A stretch of DNA of 64,000 nt from Saccharina japonica. Taxonomy: Eukaryota; Sar; Phaeophyceae; Laminariales; Laminariaceae. Below are positions 44,575 to 54,599 of the stretch, piece by piece. Numbering within the stretch: position 1 is the stretch's first letter; each line of letters opens with the position of its first letter. The translations under genes were made by a program, and so were the position numbers. The stretch lies in NCBI GenBank assembly GCA_008828725.1, contig MEHQ01000099.1:186001-250000 (forward strand), in the 5' to 3' direction. The notes under the pieces were generated by a model, which ran no database searches, was not told the DNA's origin, and saw nothing but the letters and a program-made list of their open reading frames with translations.

Positions 44575-45284
44575 TAAATATATCGACCGACCGAAACAAA
44601 ATCGGAACTAGCCCTTTGGTGACAGGTTCACGTGAAACAGAGGATATAAGGAAATTCATATTTTTAGGGACGAGGTGCCTCGCCCGTCAGCCCCGGATTT
44701 CCTTGGATCTTCGATATCTGGAGACTCTGCCGATCGATGCCGATTTTGTATTTTGTTTATGTCATCGAAGGCTGTCACAAAAATAGCAATAGCGTACGTG
44801 CTTTGTTTCGCTTATGAATCTGGAATTATTAGTAGTATAAGTGCTGGATATGGTCCACACTGAAACTAGCACATATGAAAAAAACACCCGATATAGACTA
44901 CTGCTTTCTACTGCAAAACCCTACCATCCTTTAACCCCCCGGGTACTACAGGGTAGTAGTGTATTTTGGCTGTGAGGCATTAATAGAAAAAAAATACCTT
45001 GGTTTCCGTGGTTTTCTGCTTTTGGGAATTTTATGAGTGATCAAAGCTGAAGATCATGCTGCACATTGTCGGATGGCAAATATATTAATAATAATAATAC
45101 TCTCGTCCAGTACAAAACCAATATTTGCTGTCATCATTCTCATTCGAAAGGCAACTAAATTATTCTCAATTAGGAAAATTGGCTGTTTATAGTGAGTACC
45201 GGTACGCACCCAGCCATTAATACCAGCACTACGTATATATAGCGAGCGGCAACCGGCACTACTTCACACGCTTCGAGTATTACA
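43713..45284. other. Interior of the inverted repeat pair; no gene identified
   Basis: A minus-strand ORF at 43676-44053 (125 codons) has no recognisable domain, and part of it lies in the repeat arm. An AAC microsatellite lies at 44487-44573. No transposase motif was seen. Confidence 0.35.
44487..44573. repeat. AAC microsatellite
   Basis: About 29 uninterrupted AAC units, giving poly-Asn and poly-Leu artefact ORFs. Confidence 0.97.
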
Positions 45285-45500
45285 CTTTTTTTGTGTTTCG
45301 CATGCCACATCATTTATTATCTTGGCCCTTCCTTTCTCTCTCCTTCCTACAGTAGTCGCAATCTCCGATCCGGGGTCACAAAGCAGGCTCCTCACCCTCC
45401 TCCCCCACTACGGTTCGTGCCTTGCATTACTATCGCTATTAATAGAAGACTTCGGCCCTTTCTTTCCTCGTCGACTCGCACTTAACTGTGCGCCTACCAG
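45285..45500 (-). repeat. SINE-like copy carrying two putative excision scars
   Basis: Same body as at 40480. It carries TACAGTA at 45348-45354 where the 40.5-kb copy has CCTAGTCG and the 48.3-kb copy CGTAGTCG. It also carries TATTAATA at 45437-45444 where the 49.0-kb copy reads ATCGCTAGAAGAC. Confidence 0.75.
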
Positions 45501-45802
45501 TCTGCTAAACCCCATATCTGCTGTGCCAAGCGATTTCACCCCCGGGCACTATAGCGGGAAATCGGCACACAACTCAACCGGCACTATAGAGGAACAACTA
45601 TCACAGGGGGCCATAGTAAATAGGACCTTCCGCACACACTAAAACATCTATGCTTAACTCTTTTTACGAACAATATTTGGTCCTACTTCCTATAGTCCTC
45701 CGTAATAAATAGTACTGCTATTACTATGAACACCGCTGCATCTATGATATGTATCTGTATGGTTGTGTGTGTTGTCTACACATTAAACTCGTTATCTCTA
45801 CG

Positions 45803-45927
45803 TAGTACGTACTCAACTACACCAGTACACCCAGTATCTGTCCTGATTCCTAATCCTAGAGAGATACAAATTAGGTGGTCGCAGACTGTGAGAGAGTGAA
45901 GCAAAAACAAAATGAACGCAAATTTGA
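45803..45927. repeat. Right arm of the long inverted repeat pair
   Basis: Reverse complement of 43600-43712 (TCCTGATTCCTAATCCTAGA, GAGATACAAATT, GCAGACTGTGAGAGAG). Confidence 0.7.
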
Positions 45928-46152
45928 CCACATTTAACTAAATGTCCACCTCTTCTTGCTGTACTCGCCGAGGCCAAGAAAGGGTTGGAATTGGGAAGTC
46001 TGACGACGGCTCCAGCAGCGGCACCACAGCGAAAGGTCTGCTTTTTTTGCCCTCTCTCCTGCCTTTTTTCTTGGCGAGCGCGCCGAAGAGATTATGAAGC
46101 CGACATCCCGCTACTCTAGTGTCTCCCCGGGTAAAGCAACGCCTCGCCAGTC
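45928..46152. other. Nothing recognised
   Basis: No repeat or exon seen in this short gap. Confidence 0.3.
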
Positions 46153-46221
46153 GTGTATCTCGTTTTTCGTTTTTGGGCGCCAGGCTCCTCTCTGAGGCAG
46201 GCGCCGCAGGTGTCTAGCGAG

Positions 46222-46700
46222 CTAAAATACCCACCCACTCACTGCTGCTGCTGCTGCTGCTACTGCCGCCGGGGGACTAGCCCCCCTGCTGATTGCCCAT
46301 TGGGGGCTGCCGTTTGGGCTGAAGCGCCAGTACTGGAGCTTCAGGCGCGACGGGTGGTGCCGAGGCACCATGCATGGCTGGAGCAGCACACACTGCTGTT
46401 GTTGTTGGTGCTGCACGCCCCGCTTCTTCTGTGGCTTGGCAGACAGACACTGTTTCTTCTGCTGCCTGACCTGAGCTTGGGGCGCAGGTGCCGCAGGGGC
46501 CCTCCGAGGACGGCGAAACAGTAACGCCAAAAATACTCGATGGTGGAACTCGCGGCTTGGGGCGTGTGTGTCCGCAGGTCGTGTCGGGTTAGCGGGCTTT
46601 GCCGGAGTCGAAGGCGCGTTTTGTTGACGGTGGTGGACTGCCCGTACCGAAGGGCTCTGCCCCTCTTGGTCGTCGTCGTTTTCTTCTGCATGATGTGCCG
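46222..46700 (-). CDS. Possible low-complexity (Gln/Ala-rich) coding segment, minus strand
   Basis: Overlapping minus-strand frames are open over about 300-440 bases. One reads R-R-P-R-R-A-P-A-A-P-A-P-Q-A-Q, then H-Q-Q-Q-Q-Q-C, then P-P-A-A-V-A-A-A-A-A-A. GC content is clearly higher than in the flanks, which in intron-rich genomes often marks exons. A CTG triplet run (46243-46260) underlies part of it. The frame is not certain and no domain is visible. Confidence 0.22.
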
Positions 46701-46725
46701 TGCCGAAACCTGCTTCGTATAATTA

Positions 46726-46975
46726 GGGTCGTTCTTATCGAGCAACTTTTTCCCAAAATATCCAAATAAAGTTTCCAAAAAAAACCAGGAAAATCAAGAA
46801 AAAACAGGATTTAGTTGGAAATTTGGAATTTTTACAGAGGGCAAAACATTTGGAAGGCTTCGCATTTCAAAATTTGGAAATTATTTTTGGAAAATATGGA
46901 AGTCCCAAAAATTGCGCGAAAACTTTATTTGGAATTTTGGGGAAAAAGTTGCTCGATAAGAACGACCAACGACCC
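46726..46975. mobile_element. PIF/Harbinger (Tourist)-like MITE, copy 2
   Basis: Starts GGGTCGTTCTTATCGAGCAA and ends CGATAAGAACGACCAACGAC plus CC. TTA flanks lie at 46723-46725 and 46976-46978. The inside is the reverse of the copy at 38235. Confidence 0.78.
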
Positions 46976-46978
46976 TTA

Positions 46979-47625
46979 GTGTGAGACCACCTCAGGATAC
47001 ATTGTTTTTCATATTCGTTAGAAGGAGTACGTATATATATTATCTCTTCTGGTATCTGGTACGAGTCTACGGTAGGGCTGCTATTATAGGTGTGGACGTA
47101 CGAGTAACCTCCTACGAGTACTCTGCAATTGCTACTAACCGCTGTGTACGCCCCCCCTTCGACCCACATGCTCTAGAAGTCCATACGTGCACGCATCCAA
47201 CCAGGTGTATTACACTACCGGCCCACTCATAAGAAAGTGCCCCACAAGACACTCAGCCTAAACATTACGGGGGAAATAAGAAAGTCGACAGCTATTATAG
47301 TGAAATTAGTGGGGGACATACCCCTTTCTCAAAGTAGAAAGTCAGCCTAAGCCCGATTTCTGGTTTCTTATGAGCGGGACGGTACTATACATTAGTTGCT
47401 CCACACTCGTCACATGCGGTACAACTTCTTTCATCAATCAGCTTTCAGCGAATAATTCAGAGCGATATCGAACTCCAAAGCAAACCGAGCCGCAAATCCT
47501 TGTACGACCCACCCCTCGCTTCCAACTAGCATAGCTTGGAGCCTGCGAGCTGTGGTCGAGGCTTGGTCGCTAGAGTAGCTGGCATTGCAGTGCTTGACGT
47601 GGGAAACAGTGAGTGGCTGTGGCAG
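46979..47625. other. Nothing recognised
   Basis: No repeat family member or exon with convincing borders was seen. Confidence 0.3.
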
Positions 47626-47724
47626 ACGAGCTACCCCGGTACATACCTCCTCTGCCGAGTCTGCTGCCTCAAGCCTGTGTGATCATCTCAGTCGTCGACA
47701 ACACCTACCAATCGGATTTCGCAG
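47626..47724 (+). CDS. Candidate internal exon (weak)
   Basis: Between the acceptor GGCTGTGGCAG and the donor TTCGCAG|GTGAGA there is an open phase 1-1 stretch. It reads E-L-P-R-Y-I-P-P-L-P-S-L-L-P-Q, then A-C-V-I-I-S-V-V-D-N-T-Y-Q-S-D-F. The acceptor lacks a strong pyrimidine tract. No family recognised; no partner exon with matching phase was found. Confidence 0.28.
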
Positions 47725-48127
47725 GTGAGAATCGCTAGTTCTCTTTGCGGCACACAACTATTATATACCTGGTATTAAATAATCATTACCATAGATAAAT
47801 ACTACAGCAACAGTACATACAGCACTACTGTTGTAGCCACGCTGCACTGCTAGTATTCGTGAACCTCTGGGCCGACCGTGGTCCACGTTCACGTCGGGTC
47901 GGGTCCATCTGCTACTGCTGCTGGTACTGCTACTGTTACTGCTGGTGAGTCGGCCAAGAAAAGGGGCACGATGAGTCACATGCCCGAGTATTTTTGTGTA
48001 TTGCCACCGGAGATCTGGCGGTTGCTCTTGTTCTGTTTAGAGAACACCACCCGTCGACGTAAACCCAAGTGGGTTGATTTCCGAATCGCCCGAATTTAAA
48101 ATGTACTTCACAGCTGACGTACTTTAA

Positions 48128-48700
48128 CGTGTGTGCATACTGATGATGTAATACTCTATTTTAGAATATATATATATTTTGTGTAATACGTACGAGCGTA
48201 TTGGGTTGGCATGAGACAGACCTCCAGCCGCTGCTCGTGATTCGCACCCCGGATTATCACCCCCCTATATACACGCATCGTGCTTCGTGCTCGTGGGAGA
48301 GCAGCAACTTTCTCATTTTCTTGTGTCCATCCCAATCATTATATTCGCCCTCTTTTTCTCTCTCTCTCTTTTTCGTAGTCGTACCCGGGGTCATTATGTC
48401 AGAGTTCTTCTCCTCCCTTCCCGCTGCGGCACATATGACACGCGCCTTGCATTTTTATTGCAACCATATTTCAGTACTGTCTTCCCTCGTCGACTTGCGT
48501 CGGATTCCGCCTACCCACGCGCCACGAAGGCGCTCTCCAGCAATATATTGGCTTATTTTTATGTTTTCGAATCATGTCAATATATCACCACGGTGGGATT
48601 TGAACTCGAGTACCAATCAATGCTTGTTTTGAAGCTGACCGCTATTAATAGTCAACCGGGGCGACCGATGACAACCTGGATTCCAATTACATTATCATTA
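48128..48700 (-). repeat. Long SINE-like repeat copy A
   Basis: Nearly identical to 63447-64000, starting GTGTGCATACTGATGATGTA and including TTGGGTTGGCATGAGACAGA. At the right end, on the minus strand, CGAGTTCAAATCCCACC resembles a B box, and GGTTGACTATTAATAGCGGT becomes a tRNA-like A box when TTAATA is removed. TATTAATA is at 48643-48650. Confidence 0.75.
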
Positions 48701-48829
48701 AACATACACTACTATATCTTCCCGCTGGGAGGTTGAGATGGTCCTTTTTTGTATCCCTGCTCTTTCCACTCCGTACTAGAGCCTGGTATCACTACTGTAG
48801 TACCCTATATATCATATGAAATATAGCAT

Positions 48830-49175
48830 CACAGGCGTCCCTGTCAGAGTCGAGATCGTGAGTTCGAGCCCCCCCCCGAGTGCATGCTCGTAGGGATTTT
48901 GTCTTGATTAAAAATACCTTGACTAGCGGAAAGCGCGAGAGCGTGAGTTAGCAAAATTCGATGAAAACCGACGAGGGGAGAAAAAGCTGCAGTCTTCTAG
49001 CGATAAACATGCAAGGCAAGAACCGTAGCGGGGGGGGGAGGGAGAGGAGCCTACTTTGTGACCATGGATCTGAGTTACGACTACGAGTAGAGAGGGAGAA
49101 AGACAGGAATGCGAAGCTAACAAATGGGATAGAAAAAAAAAGAGAAGAACATGAAGAATCGCTATATAGAGGGGC
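48830..49175 (+). repeat. SINE-like copy in the opposite orientation
   Basis: GATCGTGAGTTCGAGCCC at about 48848 is a B-box-like head. The body is the reverse of the 40.5-kb copy (GGAGCCTACTTTGTGACC, GATCTGAGTTACGACTACGA). It provides an 'empty site' reference, since TCTTCTAGCGATAAAC has a bare TA where the 45.3-kb copy has TATTAATA. Confidence 0.68.
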
Positions 49176-50722
49176 TTCCATGAATACAGGCCTACTATAT
49201 ATGTAGCGTTATGATATTTGGTGTATGGTATATACCCCTCATACGGGATGTACACCCTTCATGAGCACATATAACACCCGTAAGTACGTGTGATCGAAGT
49301 ATCACACTCAGCTAGCAAATATGAGTTTCGACGAAATCCTCGAGCTCACAGCTGTTGTACGTAGCAGTTGTTTTTATTTGTTTTTATAATATACGACCGC
49401 TATGCAGTGATATATGGGCCTACACAATAGGGCGATATACGTTGATACATTGGCCTTTTTATGAGATTGATATATCGGCCACAGCATCAGGTGAATTCGT
49501 ACGTGATATATGCCACCCCAATATATGCTAGGGACGTGTATCACACTTGCCTGTCTTGACGATGTATATCTATCGTTCGGATGATATATATTTAATATTA
49601 TTATAGTGGAATGTACCGCTGTATGTATGATGAGTACGATGCGTGACGCAGATACAAGGGGACTAACCGGGTACCAGGGGTTCGTGTGCGATAGATAGCG
49701 CCTCGGGCGGCTTTGATCCACGATGAGCGAGGAAGTACCCAGCTATGACAACTATGTTCTCGGCAGCTTCCGAGCGCGGTTTTTCGCGGGCAGGGGACAC
49801 CGTCACTGAGAAACGTTCAAATCGTCCTTTGTATCCTGTCGAGGAATGGTATATTTCTTAAAAAAAACAAAATGACGCATAATAAGGGTCAATGAACACC
49901 CGTGAGCAACCAACGAGGCGACCTACGGCCTGTGTCCTCCCCGAGGCGCTGCTGTCACCGGAAAGATCTGTCTGCCGGCACCAGCTAGGAGCCTATCACT
50001 CTAGGCATATCTTGGGTGGGCTGGCGCAGCCCCGAAGCCCCACGACGAGAGCAGCAGCGACGGGGATACAGCGATCGAACTTCTACGCGAAGTCGCGACC
50101 TGGCCGGTGCTCGTGTGGTTTGGGAGGCAAAGAGGGGTGAAAACTTGGGTTAGGGACGCCCGTTACTATTTTTCAGGCGCCGCAAGCGGTCTACCCTATC
50201 GATGCTAGGGGCGTCGGGCCTCGCGCTGCGACTGATCCGGTGGCCGTGCCTCTCAGGAATGGTGGATCTCGCATTTGAATCAGTCGACGACATGGCTCAA
50301 GTTTGTGTGGCTCCCTGCGGTTTCAGGGAACATCCCACGTCGAGTTGGATGAACTCCCCAATTCAATGGCGCGCGCTATGTGCAGGAGCACCCTTCAAAA
50401 CGTTTTGTGCAGGCTGTGTGTGGTAAATTTGTACCTCGCCCGTCGACCCAGACCAGGCCAAACCCAGGCATACCCCTAACCCAACCCTAACCCTAACCCG
50501 AACCTGAACCCCAACTCCAACCCTTTGGGGGGCACGAGGTCGGCAGGGGCAGCCACCAGCCACGTGGCTCCGCCGCGTATTTTAATGGCTTTTTCCCAAA
50601 CTAAAACATGCGGCCCAAAAGGCCAGCCTCACCAAGGGCGGGGGAAAAAAAGGACCGGAGACCCCCACTCACATTTTTGCATTTGGGGCCGATTGGGGGG
50701 GGGGGGGGGGTATTTGTCCGTT
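49176..50722. other. No gene identified
   Basis: ORFs around 49892-50140 and 50202-50426 have mixed composition but no domain. A short run of TAACCC-like words lies at 50470-50520 and is degenerate. Two DNA words occur twice here (CGATATATCACGT-like sequences), with no further structure. Confidence 0.3.
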
Positions 50723-50998
50723 CCTATACTAAATCCTATATAACCAATGAATTTTCCAGTTCCTATACTAAATCCTACATAATCAATGACTTTTCCAGTT
50801 CCTATAGTAAATCCTATATAACCAATGACTCAATCCTTGACTCGACCACAAGTTACTTGGTTTTAGAATTGGCACTTGTCAGCCACTGCGGGTATTTGTC
50901 AGTTCCTATACTAAATCCTATATAACCAATGAATTTTCCAGTTCCTATACTAAATCCTATATAACCAATGACTTTTCCAGTTCCTATACTAAATTCTC
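50723..50998. repeat. About 40-bp tandem repeat
   Basis: CCTATACTAAATCCTATATA followed by ACCAATGACTTTTCCAGTT recurs about six times, interrupted at 50835-50895 by CCACAAGTTACTTGGTTTTA and TTGTCAGCCACTGCG. That interrupting sequence occurs again at 55240-55285 beside another copy of the unit. Confidence 0.85.
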
Positions 50999-51561
50999 CG
51001 GTCCTTGGACCGGAGACTCAGCAACCATAATCCCAAAAGTGAAGCCCGATTTTCAAGCTAATAGGCGTGACAAAAGTTGCCCCAGTTTTCAAGTCACTCA
51101 GCGTGACAGAAAAGTGACCCCCGAAATCAAGTTGATAAGCGTGACAGAAAAGTGACCCCTCAGATCACACCACGGGTACCCCCTTGTCCGCTCGATCCCA
51201 AAAGACCGTTCTGGGCGTACAGCAGCGGCGTCGCGACAGTTTTTGCACGCCCCGACAGCCAAGCACACGCCATGGGCCTCGGCCGAGTTTCAGCAACAAC
51301 AAAGGTGGGGTGTGTGCGACACGTCGAGGACGGCAGCACGAACAGAGCAGATCAGCACGCAAACACGCCGAGTACAGTACATGACACCTAATAAGAAACA
51401 AGGAATATGGTCCAGGCTCGATTTGGTATTTGAGAGAGGGTGCTTTCTGCACTAATTTCAATATAACGACTCCCGAATTTATTATTTTCCTCGAAATCTC
51501 AGCCTGGCTTTCTCATTATAGCCTGTTTTTTATTAGGTGTCCTGTACTGCTGTACGTCAAT

Positions 51562-51836
51562 GGCTCGGATGCTTCGTTGTGTCAAAATACAAAATAATAC
51601 CAAGACAGGGCGACTCGAGCGCACTCGGCGCGTCGCCGCCAGACCAGAGGCAGCCGGCGTGGCTTCGGACGCTTGGGTTCTACGCCTAGTACAGCGCACT
51701 TGGCGCGTCTCTTCGCGGCGCCAAACCATAACAACAGCAGCAGTTAGTTGGTCTCCCCGTTTATTGAAATATCTGCACGTACTACAAGTCGACCTGTCTT
51801 GGTATTTTCTATTTTGACACAACGAAGCATCCAAGC
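51562..51836. mobile_element. Inverted-repeat element, arms of about 45 bp
   Basis: The left arm GGATGCTTCGTTGTGTCAAA...CCAAGACAGG is the reverse complement of CCTGTCTTGGTATTTTCTAT...GACACAACGAAGCATCC at the right. Parts of the interior (GCACTCGGCGCGTC / GCACTTGGCGCGTC, and GCGCCGAGTGCGC just beyond the right arm) also repeat. No target duplication seen. Confidence 0.6.
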
Positions 51837-52117
51837 GCCGAGCGTTGACTGGCTGTATGTACTGCTACTGCTGCTGTTGCTGCTGTAAAGTCTACGAGTA
51901 CGGAGAGGCGCGCGCCGAGTGCGCTTCCCTTCGTCTCTAGGCCCGAGGCCGCGCCAGCCGGCTGTAGTTTGGCGCTGGCGCACACAGACACAGGCAGAGC
52001 ACACCAGCGCAGATACCTGAGGCAGTTCAAACGCTGCTTATTTTATACGAACAATAATGAGCAGTGAAGGGCAGGTATCCAGACCGCTCGCTCTGATAGC
52101 TGCTGCATCGCAACATA

Positions 52118-52199
52118 CAGCTCTGTCCCGAAATATAAGAACTTTTATTATAGTTACGTATTAGTTTCAACACATTTCTTATATTTCGGGACGGAGTGG
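52118..52199. mobile_element. Stowaway/mariner-like MITE, 82 bp, TA target duplication
   Basis: Left end CAGCTCTGTCCCGAAATATA, right end ATATTTCGGGACGGAGTGG, flanked by TA at 52116-52117 and 52200-52201. Sister of 1293-1371. Its left end reads CAG directly after TA. Confidence 0.75.
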
Positions 52200-52201
52200 T
52201 A

Positions 52202-53410
52202 CCAAGAAGAGCGTGGCAAGAAGCCCTGCCCTTGAATGGGGCATTCGTGAAGGATCTTGGGTGTCGTTAGGCATTACTTGTGCACGGGATAACATATATA
52301 TGGGTCTGATAAACACTACGAGTACATACAGCAGTACGTAGCGAAAAAACAATCGTGCACGCTGGGCAGCGCTGGGTGACAATTATTGTACGCCCATATT
52401 GTTATTATATGGGTTTTACTGTGTACTTGTACGAGTGCAGCGGTGTCAGGAGCCGGTGCTACCTCTGTGACACGCCCCCCCCCAGTGAACAAATAAACAA
52501 CACAAGAAACAAACAAACAAAACAAATTGAAACAAATCATATAATTCAGGGCTAGTCGAACCGATACCTTGTGCCGCACGATCTGCCATTTCGGTTCTGC
52601 ATTCATTCATTCGTCGACAGCTGCTCGTATTATATAGCTGTATCATTCTCCCCGGCTAATCTGTGATATAAGGGGGGAAGCTGGTCAAACACAGCTAGTT
52701 GTCAGAATTGAAGGAAACTACAGTGAAATCAAGTCATTATTTGTTTTGGCTAATTTTCAAAATCCGTGTCCGATTTTTAGGTGATCCGCCGCATTCTTTG
52801 CCATTCTTGAGCCCGTCATAAAGGCACTGCGTCCCATGCGATTATACTGCAGGTCGTGCATCATGCATGCTGCGGGCGATGCATAGGCAACAGCTAAGCA
52901 GTTGTGCTGGCGGCATAGCGAACGCACGCGAGACAAGCCCTGTCCACCCTCTCGGTGTTCTGGTGCACAGCACCGCGTGGTTGCCCTTTCTTTCTGTGAC
53001 TCTAAACCACGGGAAACATACCAGGTTTACAGCAGTAGGTTCCGAGGTGCCGTCGGCGGCTACGTAGTGAAGAATGACATCGGTGTACGACAAATATATA
53101 ATACGTAGAAAGACACGGAAAATAACCAGACACCGCATATCCTACAAAAATGCAAAGTGCATAGTAGTAGGAGTGGCTGCGGTAATAACCGACTAAAGCT
53201 TGACCCACGTCAAGCAGTCAGTCGCTGTGCTGAGTGTTCTCTCCTCGTGTGTGCATGTATGTGGTGGCACGGTGCCGGTCGGAGGAGGAACATCCGCCCG
53301 CCGAGAGAGCCTATATGACGAGCAAAGCTCAAGCCTGATGATGGTATACTTTGATACGTACGTGCGGGTATTTTATCAGTATCGATCTGCGTACTGTGCC
53401 TATCTATGCG
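52202..53410. other. No gene or known repeat identified
   Basis: ORFs are short; several overlap on both strands around 52842-53138 without domain signals. Confidence 0.3.
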
Positions 53411-53962
53411 TACCGTAATCATGCGAGAGTTGGCACCGGGGTGCGATCGATTTTTAAATGTTTCTACGTTGTGTTTTTTATCACACCCCGGTGCTATCTC
53501 TCCGATGGGTGCCAACCTTCCGATGGGGGAGCGGAAATACAATTAAATCATGCCGTTCTTCAATTTTGGCGCACCCCCGGTGCGATCTCTCCGATGGGTG
53601 CGCTGCTGAATCGAAATACACCGGGCCGTACTGGGGCAACGGTGCTGCGTAAATGGCTCAAAGCTACCTAAAACGACTTGACCTACCATGCGTTGGTAAA
53701 GAACGTTTGAGAGGAGTGGCGCACTGGTGATATCTCATCGGAAAATGAAAGAAATGATAATATTACCTACTGCAGACCCGCTGCGGTGGCCCTCAAATTT
53801 ATATTTATGTCGGAGAGATCGCACCGGGGTGCGATATCTCCGATGGGGGTGCGAAAACACGATTAAATGTTTCTACGTTGTGTTTTTTATCGCACCCCGG
53901 TCCTATCTCTCCGATGGGTGCCAACCTTCCGATGGGTGCCAACTCTCGCATGATTACGGTAT
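53411..53962. mobile_element. Foldback element with 27-bp terminal inverted repeats
   Basis: The left end TACCGTAATCATGCGAGAGT plus TGGCACC is exactly inverted at the right end (GGTGCCAACTCTCGCATGAT plus TACGGTA). The inside repeats GCACCGGGGTGCGAT, CTCCGATGGGTGC and TTAAATGTTTCTACGTTGTG in two blocks about 400 bases apart, so each half can also fold. Confidence 0.75.
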
Positions 53963-54196
53963 CTGCGTACATCGTATCCGAGAGATTATTTTGTGTGTTA
54001 TTATTAATAGGCAGATTTTCCAGGTCGTACGTATATTTGTCATTGTGCGTGCGGATCACTTTGATTGCACGTATTATTTTTTTCGGATCACTCCCTGCCC
54101 CCCCACCCCCTCTCCTTGTTGTGTCGCCTTTCTAGGCGTCCCAGCTGCATGCCGTAGCCGGCTTCTCTCCGCTTCGGCCCTGTGTGCCACCTCGCC

Positions 54197-54289
54197 ATGA
54201 AATGGCCCGCCGCCTCAACGACCCCTCGATACCTCACCCCACTCTTCTTAGCCGCCCTCTCTGCCATAGTAACGTCTCTGCTCCGAACA
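54197..54289 (+). CDS. Possible first exon with a signal-anchor-like N terminus (weak)
   Basis: ATG at 54197 opens M-K-W-P-A-A-S-T-T-P-R-Y-L, then L-F-L-A-A-L-S-A-I-V-T-S-L-L-R-T up to a donor-like CGAACA|GTAAAG, phase 0. Read on without splicing it stops at 54337 after 46 codons. The basic-then-hydrophobic N terminus resembles a signal peptide or signal anchor. No downstream exon identified. Confidence 0.22.
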
Positions 54290-54599
54290 GTAAAGGGGAG
54301 CTTTCTGTGGAGCCCTCTGTTGCTGGAAAAACCCTAAGGTCATCTGCTAGACATTGGGCCCTGGTTATTTTCTAATCGGCCAGGTCCCGGGTTCGCCCCC
54401 CGCGACAATCATCCCAAACATCACCCGCCGGGTCAGCCGCTCATTGGTCGTGCGCTGTACGGCCTCCGCATGGTCGTTCGTGATGCCTCTTCAGTTTGAC
54501 AGTTAGTTACATGACGATTCGGGATTTTATGTGTTGAGGATTATGTGTATCTCGACGACTGGGTGCATATGTGACGACGCACACTGCTGTTACTTCCTG

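Noticed and set aside
44436..44786. Poly-Asn / poly-Leu ORFs
   Set aside because: AAC microsatellite artefact.
47878..48099. ORF with an F-box-like L-P-P-E-I-W-R-L-L-L
   Set aside because: One short motif match in a stretch with a CTG/ACT triplet run and no supporting exon structure.
50468..50520. Interstitial telomeric repeat (TAACCC words)
   Set aside because: Only three or four imperfect units among other C-rich words; too short and degenerate.
54340..54410. tRNA-like stretch with GGGTTCGCCCCCC
   Set aside because: B-box-like only; no convincing A box or cloverleaf.
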